Below, piece by piece: positions 1 through 9,079 of a stretch of DNA of 64,000 nucleotides. The notes below the pieces were generated by a model. That model was not told the DNA's origin and did no database searches. It saw nothing but the letters and a program-made list of their open reading frames with translations. The stretch is from positions 37,088 to 101,087 of the forward strand of contig JAFZVY010000073.1 in NCBI GenBank assembly GCA_017617575.1. Direction: 5' to 3'. This stretch comes from Bacteroidaceae bacterium (lineage in GTDB: Bacteria; Bacteroidota; Bacteroidia; Bacteroidales; Bacteroidaceae). Within the stretch, counting starts at the first letter, position 1, and each line of letters begins with the position of its first letter. The translations under genes were made by a program, and so were the position numbers.

Positions 1-730
1 CCATGTTGCTCTGGGCGCAAACCATCACTTGCGTTTCGCGTTTAAGTGTCTCATATATAGCTTCTACAAGTGTCGTTGTCTTACCTGTTCCGGGAGGTCC
101 GTGAACGACTTCCACGTCTTTTGCCCACAGAACTTCGTTTACGGCTTTCTCCTGTGAAGGGTTGAGCCATGGGAATGTTTGTGGTGCAAAGGTGTATTTT
201 TGTGGTTTTATCTGCCCTGCAATGATGTCGCGAAGGTCGGCAAGTCGGTTTTTCTTTGCATTTGTGACGTCGTCGAGGGCATGAAACATTGTCTTGTAAC
301 TTGTCTCGTCAAAGAACAGTTGCACGCCTAAGTTGTCTGCATTCTGCAAGTCTATAAGTGCTTGATTGTTCGGGATTGAAACAACCATCGTTGCACCATC
401 AGTATAGCATACTTGACAAGAGTGGTTGAAGTATTTAATCTCGTTTTTCTCACCAATACTGAAGAACTGAACAGGCTTGCCATATTCAAAACAATGGTCA
501 ATATCGTTCTCGTCCTCTGTTTCGTTCTCATTGTTTATTTGAACGACAAGTTGGTTGAGTGAATTGTAATAGCTCCTGCCAGCAGAAACAGGGTACCAGC
601 ATAGTCCTCTGTGAACCTTGCGCTTGATACCCATTTTCTCTGTCTGTAGGCGGAAATCTTCCTTCTCTGCCTCGTATTCCATTGTCAGCAGTTGGCGAAG
701 CTGCTGTAAATATAGTGTTGAGTTCTGCAT
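1..730 (-). CDS. UPF1/IGHMBP2-like superfamily I helicase, N-terminal part (cut by window edge)
   Basis: Reading leftward from an ATG at 730 the frame stays open to the window edge, about 243 residues. Near residues 207-216 it has a Walker A of the form GPPGTGKTTTL, preceded by 'LNPSQEKAVNEVL', the Q-motif-like lead-in of UPF1/IGHMBP2/SETX-type superfamily I helicases (AAA_11/AAA_12). The Walker B and helicase motifs must lie beyond the edge. The N-terminal 150 residues are charged and resemble the beta-barrel insert region of such proteins; I infer nucleic-acid binding there. It starts 29 bp after the TPR gene and is probably the last or a late gene of a lipoprotein-TPR-helicase operon. The family covers RNA and DNA helicases, so the substrate cannot be named. 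Confidence 0.8.
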   Translation of the reverse strand, partial: MQNSTLYLQQLRQLLTMEYEAEKEDFRLQTEKMGIKRKVHRGLCWYPVSAGRSYYNSLNQLVVQINNENETEDENDIDHCFEYGKPVQFFSIGEKNEIKYFNHSCQVCYTDGATMVVSIPNNQALIDLQNADNLGVQLFFDETSYKTMFHALDDVTNAKKNRLADLRDIIAGQIKPQKYTFAPQTFPWLNPSQEKAVNEVLWAKDVEVVHGPPGTGKTTTLVEAIYETLKRETQVMVCAQSNM

Positions 731-759
731 TTCTTGTTGGATGATAATGGTTTATGGCT

Positions 760-2973
760 CTATCTCAGCATTGTAGCGTCGTAAAGCATTCTTACAATAG
801 TGTCATTAAGTGCCATGTGCTTCTTGCAGAGGTCGTAAGCAGAATTGAACTCACTGCTGAATGACAACTTGTTCTTGCTTGTGTCCTTTGCCCATTGCTC
901 CCATGCCATCTTGAACAGCTCGTGGGCACCAATGTAATTTTCTTCCGTTATGAATACGAAAGCACCGATAAGTATGTCTTGTGTATTCTCAGAACCAATA
1001 ACTTGCTCGCATAGCTTGTCAAGGTTGCCTGTTCCGAGAAGGCATTCTACAAGTATGTTGCCAATGCCAGACGTTTCTGGGGCAATGTATTGTAGCTTAT
1101 ACATGTATTCAAGTGCTTCTTCGTGCCTTCCTGTGTGGCAAAGGCACTTGCTGATGCCAAGCAGATGGTTGGTGTTCTCTGGCTGCATGGCAAGCAATTC
1201 CTTGTAATAGCCGATGCACTCGTCGTATTCCTCCTTAGCCATAAGGACGGCTACGAGATGGTTTAGCGTCCAGTGTGAAGTGCTGTTGAGAGAATAAGCC
1301 TTGCGGTAGCAGTCAATGCAGTCAAGTCCTTCCTTTTCAAGACAGAAGGCAAGCTTCTGGAACAAGCCTGCGTTTTCCTCAGTTTCTTCAATATCTATGG
1401 CTTGGAAAGCTTTAAGTGCATAGTGGTAAAGTCCATTACGCAAAAGGACGTTACCCATCTCCTTGTAATATGTGTCAATGTTAGAGACGTCAAACTTGCT
1501 CCATCCCATATCCATTGGCATGAATGAGTATTCCTTGCTGTTGCCGCTTATGCTATGTCTGAAAGGATTGTAGAACTGCGAATGGTGCGGAAAGAGGAAG
1601 TAGAAACGGTATAAGTCAAAGATGTAATATCTGCACAACCTGTGTGCCGAAATGTTTGCCTTATCCTTTACCTTGCTTATTATTGCATCCATCTCATCTT
1701 CGCTCATCTGTGATTTCAGATTGTCGGATAAGTTGCTTATTGTCATGCTACTTATGCTTGACATTGAAATTGCGAAAGAGTAGAGGTCGCTGTTGCAGAA
1801 TGGCGTAGAGTTGATTATCGCATCAGCTATGCTCGTTGAGTCGTTTCCTTCGTCGCTATTGCTGATAAGTGGTGACTTAGGGTCGAAAGGATAGAACCAA
1901 TGCGGTATCTTGTGGAAGAAGTCGAAGCTTTTCATCAGGCGGAAAGAACTGAGGTAGATGTCGGCACCGTCAAGTTCCATTTCTGCCATTTCGTGTATCT
2001 TCTTCTCTGCCTTCATGTCGGCATAAGTCTTTTCCCATTCTGGGTTCTCATCGTCGTTGCCTTTCTTCTTTATGCCACCCATGGCTTCCTTGAAAGACCT
2101 GCCAGCCATGATGCTTGGAAGGATGTCCGTGTTCATCTTTGCTGTTATAGCATCAGTTGCACCACTTAGTTGTAACTGCGTGCAAACAAATATGATGTCC
2201 TTGATGAAAACCGTGTCATCGGAAAGTATCTTCAGCTTGCTTGTAAGTTCCTTGCTTAGACGGATGCGCTTGTCGTAAAGGCGTAAAGCAAGGACTACTC
2301 CTACAATGCCTCGCATGCTTACTGCATTGCTTGATGAGTAGTAAGCGTCAAAGAGGAATTGCAGTTTCTTGATGTCAAAGTATTCAAGAATGGATAGTGT
2401 TACGGCAGATACAAATATTGCCTTTGTGTCATCATCTATGTTCTGACTGTCTATAATGGTGTTAGATGTTTCGTATCTGCTATTGTTCCATTGGCCACTT
2501 GACCATACATTCTCAAACATATTGAGACGCAGCTCTTCAATCTTTGTGCGAAGTGCCGATATCTTGCGCTGGCGTATGGAATCCCTTGTTTCCTTGTCGT
2601 CCGTGACTGTTTGCAAGTCGATGTTTGTCGTAACCAAGTCGCCAATGATGTCTTCCAACATCATTTCTCCATGATTTCGCATGGCAAGGCAATACAGGTC
2701 GGCTGGTCGTTCCTTGTATCTCTCGGCACGGTCAATCAGGTCGTTTATGGCAAGAATCTGCAGCTTTGTTTTGTTGCGTTCGTCCATAGCGTTCTCGTCC
2801 ACGTAGTTTTGGAGCATGTAATCCAACATCGTGTTGTAGGAGAACTCTATCTTCTCCATGTCGTTCTGTATGTCCCAGTTGCCGAGCAATGTTACTCTCT
2901 GCTTTAGTAGCTCAATGGCAGAGGCGATATTGTCATTTTCAATGAATGATACTACGTTTTCGGATATTTCCAT
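760..2973 (-). CDS. large TPR-repeat protein, function unknown
   Basis: 737 residues, no signal peptide and no membrane segment, so probably cytoplasmic. The N-terminal two thirds are helical and contain no motif I recognise. Roughly residues 500-665 carry at least four degenerate tetratricopeptide units (for example 'LYHYALKAFQAI', 'LDCIDCYRKAYSL', 'YDECIGYYKELLAM', 'HEEALEYMYKLQYI'), the usual protein-protein interaction scaffold. It sits 12 bp after a substrate-binding lipoprotein and 29 bp before a UPF1-like helicase, all on the same strand, so the three are probably co-transcribed. The pairing of a big helical/TPR protein with a superfamily I helicase suggests a nucleoprotein or stress role, but that is inference only. 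Confidence 0.75.
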   Translation of the reverse strand: MEISENVVSFIENDNIASAIELLKQRVTLLGNWDIQNDMEKIEFSYNTMLDYMLQNYVDENAMDERNKTKLQILAINDLIDRAERYKERPADLYCLAMRNHGEMMLEDIIGDLVTTNIDLQTVTDDKETRDSIRQRKISALRTKIEELRLNMFENVWSSGQWNNSRYETSNTIIDSQNIDDDTKAIFVSAVTLSILEYFDIKKLQFLFDAYYSSSNAVSMRGIVGVVLALRLYDKRIRLSKELTSKLKILSDDTVFIKDIIFVCTQLQLSGATDAITAKMNTDILPSIMAGRSFKEAMGGIKKKGNDDENPEWEKTYADMKAEKKIHEMAEMELDGADIYLSSFRLMKSFDFFHKIPHWFYPFDPKSPLISNSDEGNDSTSIADAIINSTPFCNSDLYSFAISMSSISSMTISNLSDNLKSQMSEDEMDAIISKVKDKANISAHRLCRYYIFDLYRFYFLFPHHSQFYNPFRHSISGNSKEYSFMPMDMGWSKFDVSNIDTYYKEMGNVLLRNGLYHYALKAFQAIDIEETEENAGLFQKLAFCLEKEGLDCIDCYRKAYSLNSTSHWTLNHLVAVLMAKEEYDECIGYYKELLAMQPENTNHLLGISKCLCHTGRHEEALEYMYKLQYIAPETSGIGNILVECLLGTGNLDKLCEQVIGSENTQDILIGAFVFITEENYIGAHELFKMAWEQWAKDTSKNKLSFSSEFNSAYDLCKKHMALNDTIVRMLYDATMLR

Positions 2974-2985
2974 GGATAGAACTAC

Positions 2986-3939
2986 TTATTTCTTTGTGAA
3001 TGTACTATCTACGAGTTCGCTGTATGTTACCTGTCGCTTCATGAGCGTGCGTCCGTTTGCCCATTCAGCCGTTGCGCTTACAACATTCCTTTCTGGCAAT
3101 GATGATTCCTTAAACACTGGATAGGAGAGTATTGTGTCAGGAATTTCCTGAATAAACGTAGTATTGATTTTGTAAATCATGTCTTTGTCACCACGTTCAT
3201 TGAGGACGTTTAGACGCTTCACGGCAATGTCGTAACCCTCAACAAGCTTCCTGATGTCGTCATTGCGCTTGCTTACGATGCTATCGTGGAAGATAACGGC
3301 TGACAGGTTGCCGATAAGCTCTGATGATGAAATCAATCTGTGCGCTCCGTTGTTTTCTGCTTCCATGGCGTATGGCTCAGGAAGAAAAGCACCATCATAC
3401 TGATTCTGGTCAGTCATCTTGCAACGAAGGGCAATGTCGTTGATTTGTGGCTTGTTTAGCTGCAATAGTGGGAGCTTGATGTGCTCCATCACCTTGTCTG
3501 CCATGTAATCCAAAGCTGAATTGCGTGTGATTGCCATAATCTTCTCCTTGATGTTGTTCACGGATTTTATTCGTGATGAATGTGTTGACATAAGGAAGAG
3601 GTTGAGGTCTGTTCTTATGACAACCTTGACGGAGTCACCGTTTGAACGCCAGATGTTGGCTTTAACAATGTCGCTGACCACACCATCAGTTTCGCCATTT
3701 GTGAATGCTGTGTCGCAATCCATGGCAGAACTGTAAGTGAGTAACTCTATGTTTAAGCCCAGGGAATCGAAGATGCCCGTCTCCTGAGCATAGTAGAGTG
3801 GGAGATTGTCCATTGTTGGCACCAACGCAAGGTGCAATGCTGTGGAGTCGTAATCCGCAGCTGTCTTGTTGTCGTTATTGTTGCATGAGAATAATCCAGC
3901 AACGATGAAAGGCAGTATTATGTAAAGGAGTCTCTTCAT
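2986..3939 (-). CDS. NMT1/SsuA-like periplasmic substrate-binding lipoprotein
   Basis: 317 residues with a type II signal peptide: Lys-Arg, hydrophobic stretch and lipobox 'GLFSC' with Cys19, then an Asn/Asp-rich linker. The body matches the NMT1/THI5/SsuA type of binding protein for ABC importers: 'LHLALVPTMDNLPLYYAQETGIF' style opening, a middle 'DYMADKVMEHI' helix, and 'GAFLPEPYAMEAE' as the ligand-pocket segment. The ligand is unknown (sulfonate, pyrimidine precursor or similar are the family possibilities). No ABC permease or ATPase lies next to it; instead a TPR gene and a helicase follow, so it is an orphan binding protein here. A perfect hairpin lies between its start and the end of pgk. 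Confidence 0.8.
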   Translation of the reverse strand: MKRLLYIILPFIVAGLFSCNNNDNKTAADYDSTALHLALVPTMDNLPLYYAQETGIFDSLGLNIELLTYSSAMDCDTAFTNGETDGVVSDIVKANIWRSNGDSVKVVIRTDLNLFLMSTHSSRIKSVNNIKEKIMAITRNSALDYMADKVMEHIKLPLLQLNKPQINDIALRCKMTDQNQYDGAFLPEPYAMEAENNGAHRLISSSELIGNLSAVIFHDSIVSKRNDDIRKLVEGYDIAVKRLNVLNERGDKDMIYKINTTFIQEIPDTILSYPVFKESSLPERNVVSATAEWANGRTLMKRQVTYSELVDSTFTKK

Positions 3940-3949
3940 AAAAAATAAA

Positions 3950-3997
3950 ACAAAATAGACAATTTGTCTCTTGTACTAATACTTGAGACAAATTGTC
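3950..3997 (-). terminator. rho-independent terminator of pgk
   Basis: Perfect 13-bp inverted repeat, GACAATTTGTCTC (3958-3970) against 3985-3997, with a 14-nt loop. It lies just after the pgk stop codon. In the pgk direction it is followed by a T-rich run (3957 down to 3941), as expected of a terminator. It also forms the 5' leader of the lipoprotein gene, so it may attenuate read-through. Confidence 0.75.
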
Positions 3998-4040
3998 GTA
4001 TTTATTATAATTCAGTTGAGTGAATGCTCAAAAAATATGA

Positions 4041-5309
4041 TTACTCACCCTTAACTGCTGCTACACCTGGGAGTACCTTACCCTCGATAGCCTCAAGGAG
4101 TGCACCACCACCTGTAGAGATGTAAGATACCTTGTCAGCAAGACCGAACTTGTTAACACAAGCTACAGAGTCACCACCACCGATGAGTGAGAATGCGCCC
4201 TCAGCTGTTGCCTTAGCGATAGCCTCACCGATAGCCTTAGAACCTGCTGTGAAGTCCTCACACTCGAAGCATCCTGCAGGACCGTTCCAGAGGATAGTCT
4301 TAGCACCCTTGATAGCGTTAGCGAACTTCTCGCGGCTTACAGGACCTGCGTCGAGACCCTCGAACTCAGCTGGGATAGCGTTAGATGGGAATACCTCAAC
4401 CTTAGCACCTGGCTTAACTGAGAATGTAGAGAAGTCGTAGCCTGTACAACATACTGAATCCTCAGCAAGTACGAGCTCAACACCGTTCTTCTTAGCAAGC
4501 TCCTCAACGTTGCGAGCAACATCAAGCTTGTCAAGCTCAACGATAGAACCACCGATTTCGCCACCGTGTGACTTAGCGAATGTGTATGTCATACCACCAC
4601 AGAGGATGAGCTTATCTACCTTACCGAGGAGGTTCTCGATGATACCAATCTTAGAAGATACCTTTGAACCACCCATGATAGCTACGAATGGACGCTCAAT
4701 CTTGTTGAGGACAGCGTCAACAGCCTTAACCTCCTTCTCCATGAGGAGACCGAGCATGATGTCCTTCTTGTCGAAGTAATCAGCGATAACGGCTGTAGAA
4801 CCGTGCTTACGGTGTGCAGTACCGAATGCATCCATTACCCAGCAGTCAGCGTAAGAAGCGAGCTTCTTAGCGAACTCCTTCTGAGATGCCTTCATTGCCT
4901 TCTTAGCCTCTTCGTATGCAGGATCTTCCTTGTCGATGCCTACTGGCTTGCCTTCCTCTTCAGCGTAGAAGCGGAGGTTCTCAAGAAGAAGAACTTCACC
5001 AGCCTTGAGAGCTGCAGCCTGAGCGTCAGCCTTCTGACAGTCGTCAGCGAACTTAACGTCAACACCAAGTGCCTTGCTTACAGCAGGAACAATCTGCTTG
5101 AGTGAAAGCTCAGCCTTAACCTTGCCCTTTGGCTTACCCATGTGTGACATGATGATGAGAGCACCGCCCTTCTCAAGGATGAGCTTAAGTGTAGGGAGGG
5201 CACCATTGATACGAGTCATATCTGTGATCTTGCCATCCTGGATTGGAACGTTGAAATCTACGCGAACGATTGCCTTCTTACCTGAGAAGTCATAATCTTG
5301 AATGTTCAT
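4041..5309 (-). CDS. pgk: phosphoglycerate kinase
   Basis: 422 residues, normal family length. Transfers phosphate from 1,3-bisphosphoglycerate to ADP in glycolysis, in the cytoplasm. Visible hallmarks: 'VRVDFNVP' near residues 16-23, the substrate-binding 'SHMGKPKG' near 55, '[12 protein letters not shown]' in the hinge region, the nucleotide-binding 'GGGDSV' near 373 and the terminal 'STGGGALLE'. Codon use is strongly biased (CTC, CGT, AAG), as in other highly expressed genes of the window such as galM and galK. It is a single-gene unit with a TAnnTTTG promoter upstream and a strong hairpin downstream. Confidence 0.97.
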   Translation of the reverse strand: MNIQDYDFSGKKAIVRVDFNVPIQDGKITDMTRINGALPTLKLILEKGGALIIMSHMGKPKGKVKAELSLKQIVPAVSKALGVDVKFADDCQKADAQAAALKAGEVLLLENLRFYAEEEGKPVGIDKEDPAYEEAKKAMKASQKEFAKKLASYADCWVMDAFGTAHRKHGSTAVIADYFDKKDIMLGLLMEKEVKAVDAVLNKIERPFVAIMGGSKVSSKIGIIENLLGKVDKLILCGGMTYTFAKSHGGEIGGSIVELDKLDVARNVEELAKKNGVELVLAEDSVCCTGYDFSTFSVKPGAKVEVFPSNAIPAEFEGLDAGPVSREKFANAIKGAKTILWNGPAGCFECEDFTAGSKAIGEAIAKATAEGAFSLIGGGDSVACVNKFGLADKVSYISTGGGALLEAIEGKVLPGVAAVKGE

Positions 5310-5407
5310 AGTCTTTTATGTTTTATTAAATTAAAAATTAAAGAAATTTCTTGAGTCGTATTGCTGTGTCATGTTTGTATTGAGAACAGCACATTTCATA
5401 TTGACTG

Positions 5408-5415
5408 CAAAGATA
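5408..5415 (-). promoter_or_regulatory. -7 element of the pgk promoter
   Basis: TATCTTTG on the minus strand, about 100 bp before the pgk start codon; matches the Bacteroidetes TAnnTTTG -7 element. No clear TTTG -33 box at 19-20 bp, so strength is uncertain. Confidence 0.5.
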
Positions 5416-5436
5416 ATAAAATCTCTGCTAATATGA

Positions 5437-6087
5437 TTATCCTAAAGGATTTTTTTTGACAAAATGGTTGCAAAGGTGCTTTATGTCACATTTTTCGCAC
5501 TTCGGTTTCCGTGATTGACAAATGTACCTTCCATGTAGGAGCAACCAATGGTGTGCGTCAGGAATTTTTTCTGCGGGAATATGCTTCACGAGTTTCTTTT
5601 CCACAGAATATGGAGTGGTGCAGCTTTCCGGAACAAGTCCCAACCTGTGACTTACCCTGAAAATATGGGTGTCCACTGCCATTGCTGACTTCCTCCATAT
5701 CACGGCTTGAATGACATTTGCCGTCTTGCGGCCGACTCCTGGTAGCTTAACGAGGTCGTCCATATCACTCGGCACCTCTCCGCCATGCTGTTCCATGAGC
5801 ATCTTTGCCATCCCCACAAGGTGCTTTGCCTTGTTGTTCGGGTAACTGATGCTCCTGATGTATTCAAAGATGACTTCCGGCGTTGCCTCTGCCATCACCT
5901 CTGCCGTTGGGTAGTCGCGAAACAAGGCTGGCGTAACCATGTTCACTCTCTTGTCGGTGCATTGTGCGGAGAGTATCACGGCTACGAGAAGCTCGAATGG
6001 AGTGGTGTAGTCAAGTTCTGAGCTTACGTCTGGCATTGAGGCTTCAAAATACTCAATGACCTTGTTGTACTTTTCTTGCTTCCTCAT
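5437..6087 (-). CDS. nth: endonuclease III (DNA glycosylase/AP lyase)
   Basis: 216 residues. Removes oxidised pyrimidines and cleaves the abasic site in base excision repair. The helix-hairpin-helix 'LPGVGRKTANV' spans about 115-125 with catalytic Lys121; the catalytic Asp is Asp139 in 'VDTH'. The C-terminal [4Fe-4S] ligands are complete with spacing C-X6-C-X2-C-X5-C (Cys190, 197, 200, 206). Its start overlaps the 3' end of the TIGR02757-family gene by 35 bp, so the two are translationally linked. Confidence 0.96.
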   Translation of the reverse strand: MRKQEKYNKVIEYFEASMPDVSSELDYTTPFELLVAVILSAQCTDKRVNMVTPALFRDYPTAEVMAEATPEVIFEYIRSISYPNNKAKHLVGMAKMLMEQHGGEVPSDMDDLVKLPGVGRKTANVIQAVIWRKSAMAVDTHIFRVSHRLGLVPESCTTPYSVEKKLVKHIPAEKIPDAHHWLLLHGRYICQSRKPKCEKCDIKHLCNHFVKKNPLG

Positions 6088-6826
6088 CGGCTAAAGTCAT
6101 TAGTGCAATGTCATATTTCAGAGGGTCTTCGGCATCCCATGACTTGAATATGTCGGTCAGTTCCTCGCACGCTTTCCATGTTGGACGCTTGTTCTTTAGA
6201 ATGGATTGCGTCTGTTGCATAACATGCACATCCATAACTGCATACAAGTCTTTGCTTGAGCGTGACTTCCATATTCCCAAATCAGGACTTTGAGTGCGTG
6301 TCATCCATCGTATGAACATGCAAATTCGCTTGCAGGCGGATTTGTCCATACTTCCTACCTTGGCTGGCTGCAGCCAGTTGCAGATGATGGCGATGACTTC
6401 CTTTGTGCTCTTGCCCTCAAATATCTCTTCGAGCGTCTCATGTCCTTGTATTGCCCACTGGAGGTTGCGGCAAACAGCCTTGAACGTCGGTACGTTGAGA
6501 GTGCGGTAAACGCAGTCGTTCTTTGCCGTCGTGTAGCTCATCTCGTAGCATCCCATACGGATGAAATGTGCTGGGTGCCAGTGCATCTCGTCACGTATCA
6601 TTCGGAGGGCGGTAGGGTAGATGACCTTGCGCGAACCCCACGTAATCATGGCTACAAGGAGAGCTCCAAGCTCAATGTCGAGTTGATTGTCGGTGTGTTC
6701 CATCAATTGATAAACCACGCCGCATGGGTCAACAGCCTTGAAACGCTCTATGCTGAAGGTCTCTGAATATGCCTTGTCAAGCTTTTCTTTGAAATCGTTC
6801 ATTGAAACAGGAATGATGTGGGGCAA
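6053..6826 (-). CDS. TIGR02757 (DUF2400) family protein
   Basis: 257 residues, matching the conserved Bacteroidetes/Epsilonproteobacteria family TIGR02757 (DUF2400), which has a helix-hairpin-helix-like, glycosylase-related fold but no assigned reaction. Recognisable segments are 'DPCGVVYQLMEHTDNQLDIELGAL', the tryptophan-rich 'ITWGSRKVIYPTALRM', 'CKRICMFIRWMTR' and 'PDLGIWKS'. An alternative start at Met9 (6802) is possible; the family usually begins close to 'LDKAYSETF'. The 35-bp overlap with nth supports a shared role in DNA repair, which is inference from context. Confidence 0.85.
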   Translation of the reverse strand: MPHIIPVSMNDFKEKLDKAYSETFSIERFKAVDPCGVVYQLMEHTDNQLDIELGALLVAMITWGSRKVIYPTALRMIRDEMHWHPAHFIRMGCYEMSYTTAKNDCVYRTLNVPTFKAVCRNLQWAIQGHETLEEIFEGKSTKEVIAIICNWLQPAKVGSMDKSACKRICMFIRWMTRTQSPDLGIWKSRSSKDLYAVMDVHVMQQTQSILKNKRPTWKACEELTDIFKSWDAEDPLKYDIALMTLADEEARKVQQGH

Positions 6827-6869
6827 GCCAAAGACGGCTTGCCGTGAGTTGTGAGTTACTCCCTTTTTA

Positions 6870-6914
6870 AACTCCTTGCAAGTAAAGCGTCAGCTGAACT
6901 TGCGAAACTTGAAT
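6870..6914. repeat. 45-bp dispersed repeat, copy 1
   Basis: Forty-five bases here are an exact reverse complement of 60733-60777. A diverged relative is at about 8926-8950. It is attached to 11-bp-phased TTAAC-type units and lies between nadE and the TIGR02757 gene. Confidence 0.85.
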
Positions 6915-6917
6915 AGC

Positions 6918-8885
6918 TTAAAGCTCTTCGCATTCCTTAACCCACTGGGCATAACTTGCGTCAGATGGCATTCGCCAGTCGCCACGAGGGCTAAGGCTTA
7001 CGCTTCCTACCTTAGGACCGTCAGGGAGACATGAACGCTTGAACTGTTGCGTGAAGAAACGTCGGCAGAATGTTGTCAACCATTTCTTTATGGTCTCTTC
7101 GTCGTATGAGCCTACAGGCATTGAGGTCTCGTCTTCCTCGTATGTCTGCTCAATGAAAGCCTTCTTTGCAAGATGATAAATCTTTGCTGGGCGGAATCCA
7201 TTTCTGAGGCAGTTGTAAAGGAAGAAGTCATGAAGCTCGTAAGGTCCTACGAGGTCTTCCGTCTTCTGCTTTATCTCGCCGTTCTCGTCAGCAGGGATAA
7301 GCTCTGGGCTTATTGGCGTGTCAACGATGTCGAGAAGCGTGTTCCTTGACTCCTCGTCAACGATGCTGTTTGCCACCCATGAAACGAGGTACTTTACAAG
7401 TGTCTTCGGAATACTGCAGTTGACGCCATAGTTTGACATGTGGTCGGCATTGTATGTTGCCCAACCGAGTGCAAGCTCAGAGAGGTCGCCAGTTCCCACC
7501 ACGAATCCGTCAAACTGGTTTGCCACGTCCATGAGAATCTGCGTACGCTCACGTGCCTGTCCGTTCTCGTATGTCACGTCGTGGATGTTGATGTTCTGGT
7601 CGATGTCCCTAAAGTGCTGAAGACAAGCATCCTTAATGCTTATTTCCTTAAGTGTTACTCCAAGTGACTCCATAAGTGAAACGGAGTTGTTGTAGGTGCG
7701 GCCTGTCGTTCCGAATCCTGGCATCGTGATTCCGATGATGTCGGTACGGTTGCGCTTTAGCTTGTCCATTGTCTTGACGCACACAAGGAGGGCGAGGGTA
7801 GAGTCAAGTCCTCCGGAGATACCGAGCACGACGCTCTTGGCGCCCGTATGAACGATACGCTTGGCGAGACCTTCCACCTGAATGGCGAATATCTCCTCGC
7901 AACGCTCGTCGAGAGTCTTGCCAGAAGGTACGAATGGGTGTGGGTCAATCCATCGCGTAAGGTCGAAGTCATACCTTGGGTTGCAAGGCTGTGTGTGAAT
8001 CTCCACTGTGTCGGAAATGTCCGTGAGACGTATGTTTTCGCTGAACGTGGTGTTAATCATACGTTCTGTGCGAAGGTGCTCCACGTCGATGTCTGAGACT
8101 ATCATCTGGTCGTCAAGGGAGAAGCGTTCGCTGCTTCCTATGAGTGAACCGTTTTCGTAGATAAGTGCGTTTCCTGCAAACACGACATCCTGAGTCGATT
8201 CGCCGAAACCGCATGATGAATATACGTATCCAGAGATGCAACGAGCAGATTGCTGGCTGATGAGCGAGCGAAGGTACTGGTTCTTGGCGATAAGCTCGTT
8301 TGTGGCAGAGAGGTTGAAGATGACCTCAGCTCCGCAAAGTGCGAGGCTGCTGCTTGGTGGTATTGGTGCCCAGAGGTCTTCACAAAGCTCGATGCCGAAG
8401 GTTACCTTGCTTGTCTTGAACAGCATGTTCTTGCCCATAGGTACTGACTGTGCGCAGAGGCTTACGTTGCAGTTAGGGATGGTGCTTGCTGATGCGAACC
8501 ATCTCTGCTCGTAGAACTCCTTGTAGTTAGGAAGGTAGGTCTTTGGCACTAAGCCCAGAATCTTTCCACCCTGAATCACCACGGCGCAGTTGTAGAGCGA
8601 CGACTTCACCTGAACAGGCATACCTATGATGGAGATAATCTGAAGTGAACGAGTCACGTCAAGAAGACGGAACAACGCTGCCTCAGCATTGTCCAACAAC
8701 AATTGCTGGCTGAAGAGGTCTTGGCAGGTGTATGAAGTTATGCTTAACTCCGGGAAAACGATTATTTCCACGCCTTTGCCTTCAGCTTGTACAATGAGAC
8801 TTTCAATCTCTTTTTCGTTGTAATCACAATCTGCTACCTTCAATGAAGGGATGGCAGAAGCAACTTTGATGAATCCGTAATTCAC
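6918..8885 (-). CDS. nadE: glutamine-dependent NAD+ synthetase
   Basis: 655 residues, the long glutamine-hydrolysing form. The N-terminal nitrilase-type domain (about 1-280) takes ammonia from glutamine through Glu46 ('FPELS'), Lys115 ('VPKTYLPNY') and Cys168 ('IELCEDLW'). The C-terminal domain (about 320-655) has the ATP-pyrophosphatase loop 'SGGLDS' near residue 356 and '[12 protein letters not shown]'. It adenylates nicotinic acid adenine dinucleotide and amidates it to NAD+. Single gene; the downstream gap carries the 45-bp dispersed repeat and the upstream gap a TTAAC inverted array. Confidence 0.96.
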   Translation of the reverse strand: MNYGFIKVASAIPSLKVADCDYNEKEIESLIVQAEGKGVEIIVFPELSITSYTCQDLFSQQLLLDNAEAALFRLLDVTRSLQIISIIGMPVQVKSSLYNCAVVIQGGKILGLVPKTYLPNYKEFYEQRWFASASTIPNCNVSLCAQSVPMGKNMLFKTSKVTFGIELCEDLWAPIPPSSSLALCGAEVIFNLSATNELIAKNQYLRSLISQQSARCISGYVYSSCGFGESTQDVVFAGNALIYENGSLIGSSERFSLDDQMIVSDIDVEHLRTERMINTTFSENIRLTDISDTVEIHTQPCNPRYDFDLTRWIDPHPFVPSGKTLDERCEEIFAIQVEGLAKRIVHTGAKSVVLGISGGLDSTLALLVCVKTMDKLKRNRTDIIGITMPGFGTTGRTYNNSVSLMESLGVTLKEISIKDACLQHFRDIDQNINIHDVTYENGQARERTQILMDVANQFDGFVVGTGDLSELALGWATYNADHMSNYGVNCSIPKTLVKYLVSWVANSIVDEESRNTLLDIVDTPISPELIPADENGEIKQKTEDLVGPYELHDFFLYNCLRNGFRPAKIYHLAKKAFIEQTYEEDETSMPVGSYDEETIKKWLTTFCRRFFTQQFKRSCLPDGPKVGSVSLSPRGDWRMPSDASYAQWVKECEEL

Positions 8886-8925
8886 GACTTTACTATTTAA
8901 TATTATTGGTTATCTTGTATTTAAG

Positions 8926-9069
8926 CTAACGCTTTACTTGTAAGGAGTTAAAAAGGAGTTAAAAAGACGATACTTTGCGGATTGTTTTTGAAAACACTAT
9001 GCGATAGGCATCCGTCTTTTTAACTTCCTATATATCTTCTTTTTAACTCCTCTTTTTACTACAAGCTAA
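8926..9069. repeat. inverted array of TTAAC 11-mers, copy A
   Basis: Left arm: GTTAA units at 8947 and 8958 (11 bp apart) ending in AAGACG. Right arm: TAAC-like units at 9021, 9033, 9044, 9056 and 9067 (11-12 bp apart) beginning after CGTCTTTT. The arms are mutual reverse complements around a 40-bp spacer. Fills the nadE-GH43 gap. Confidence 0.75.
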
Positions 9070-9079
9070 AGTTCTGCGT

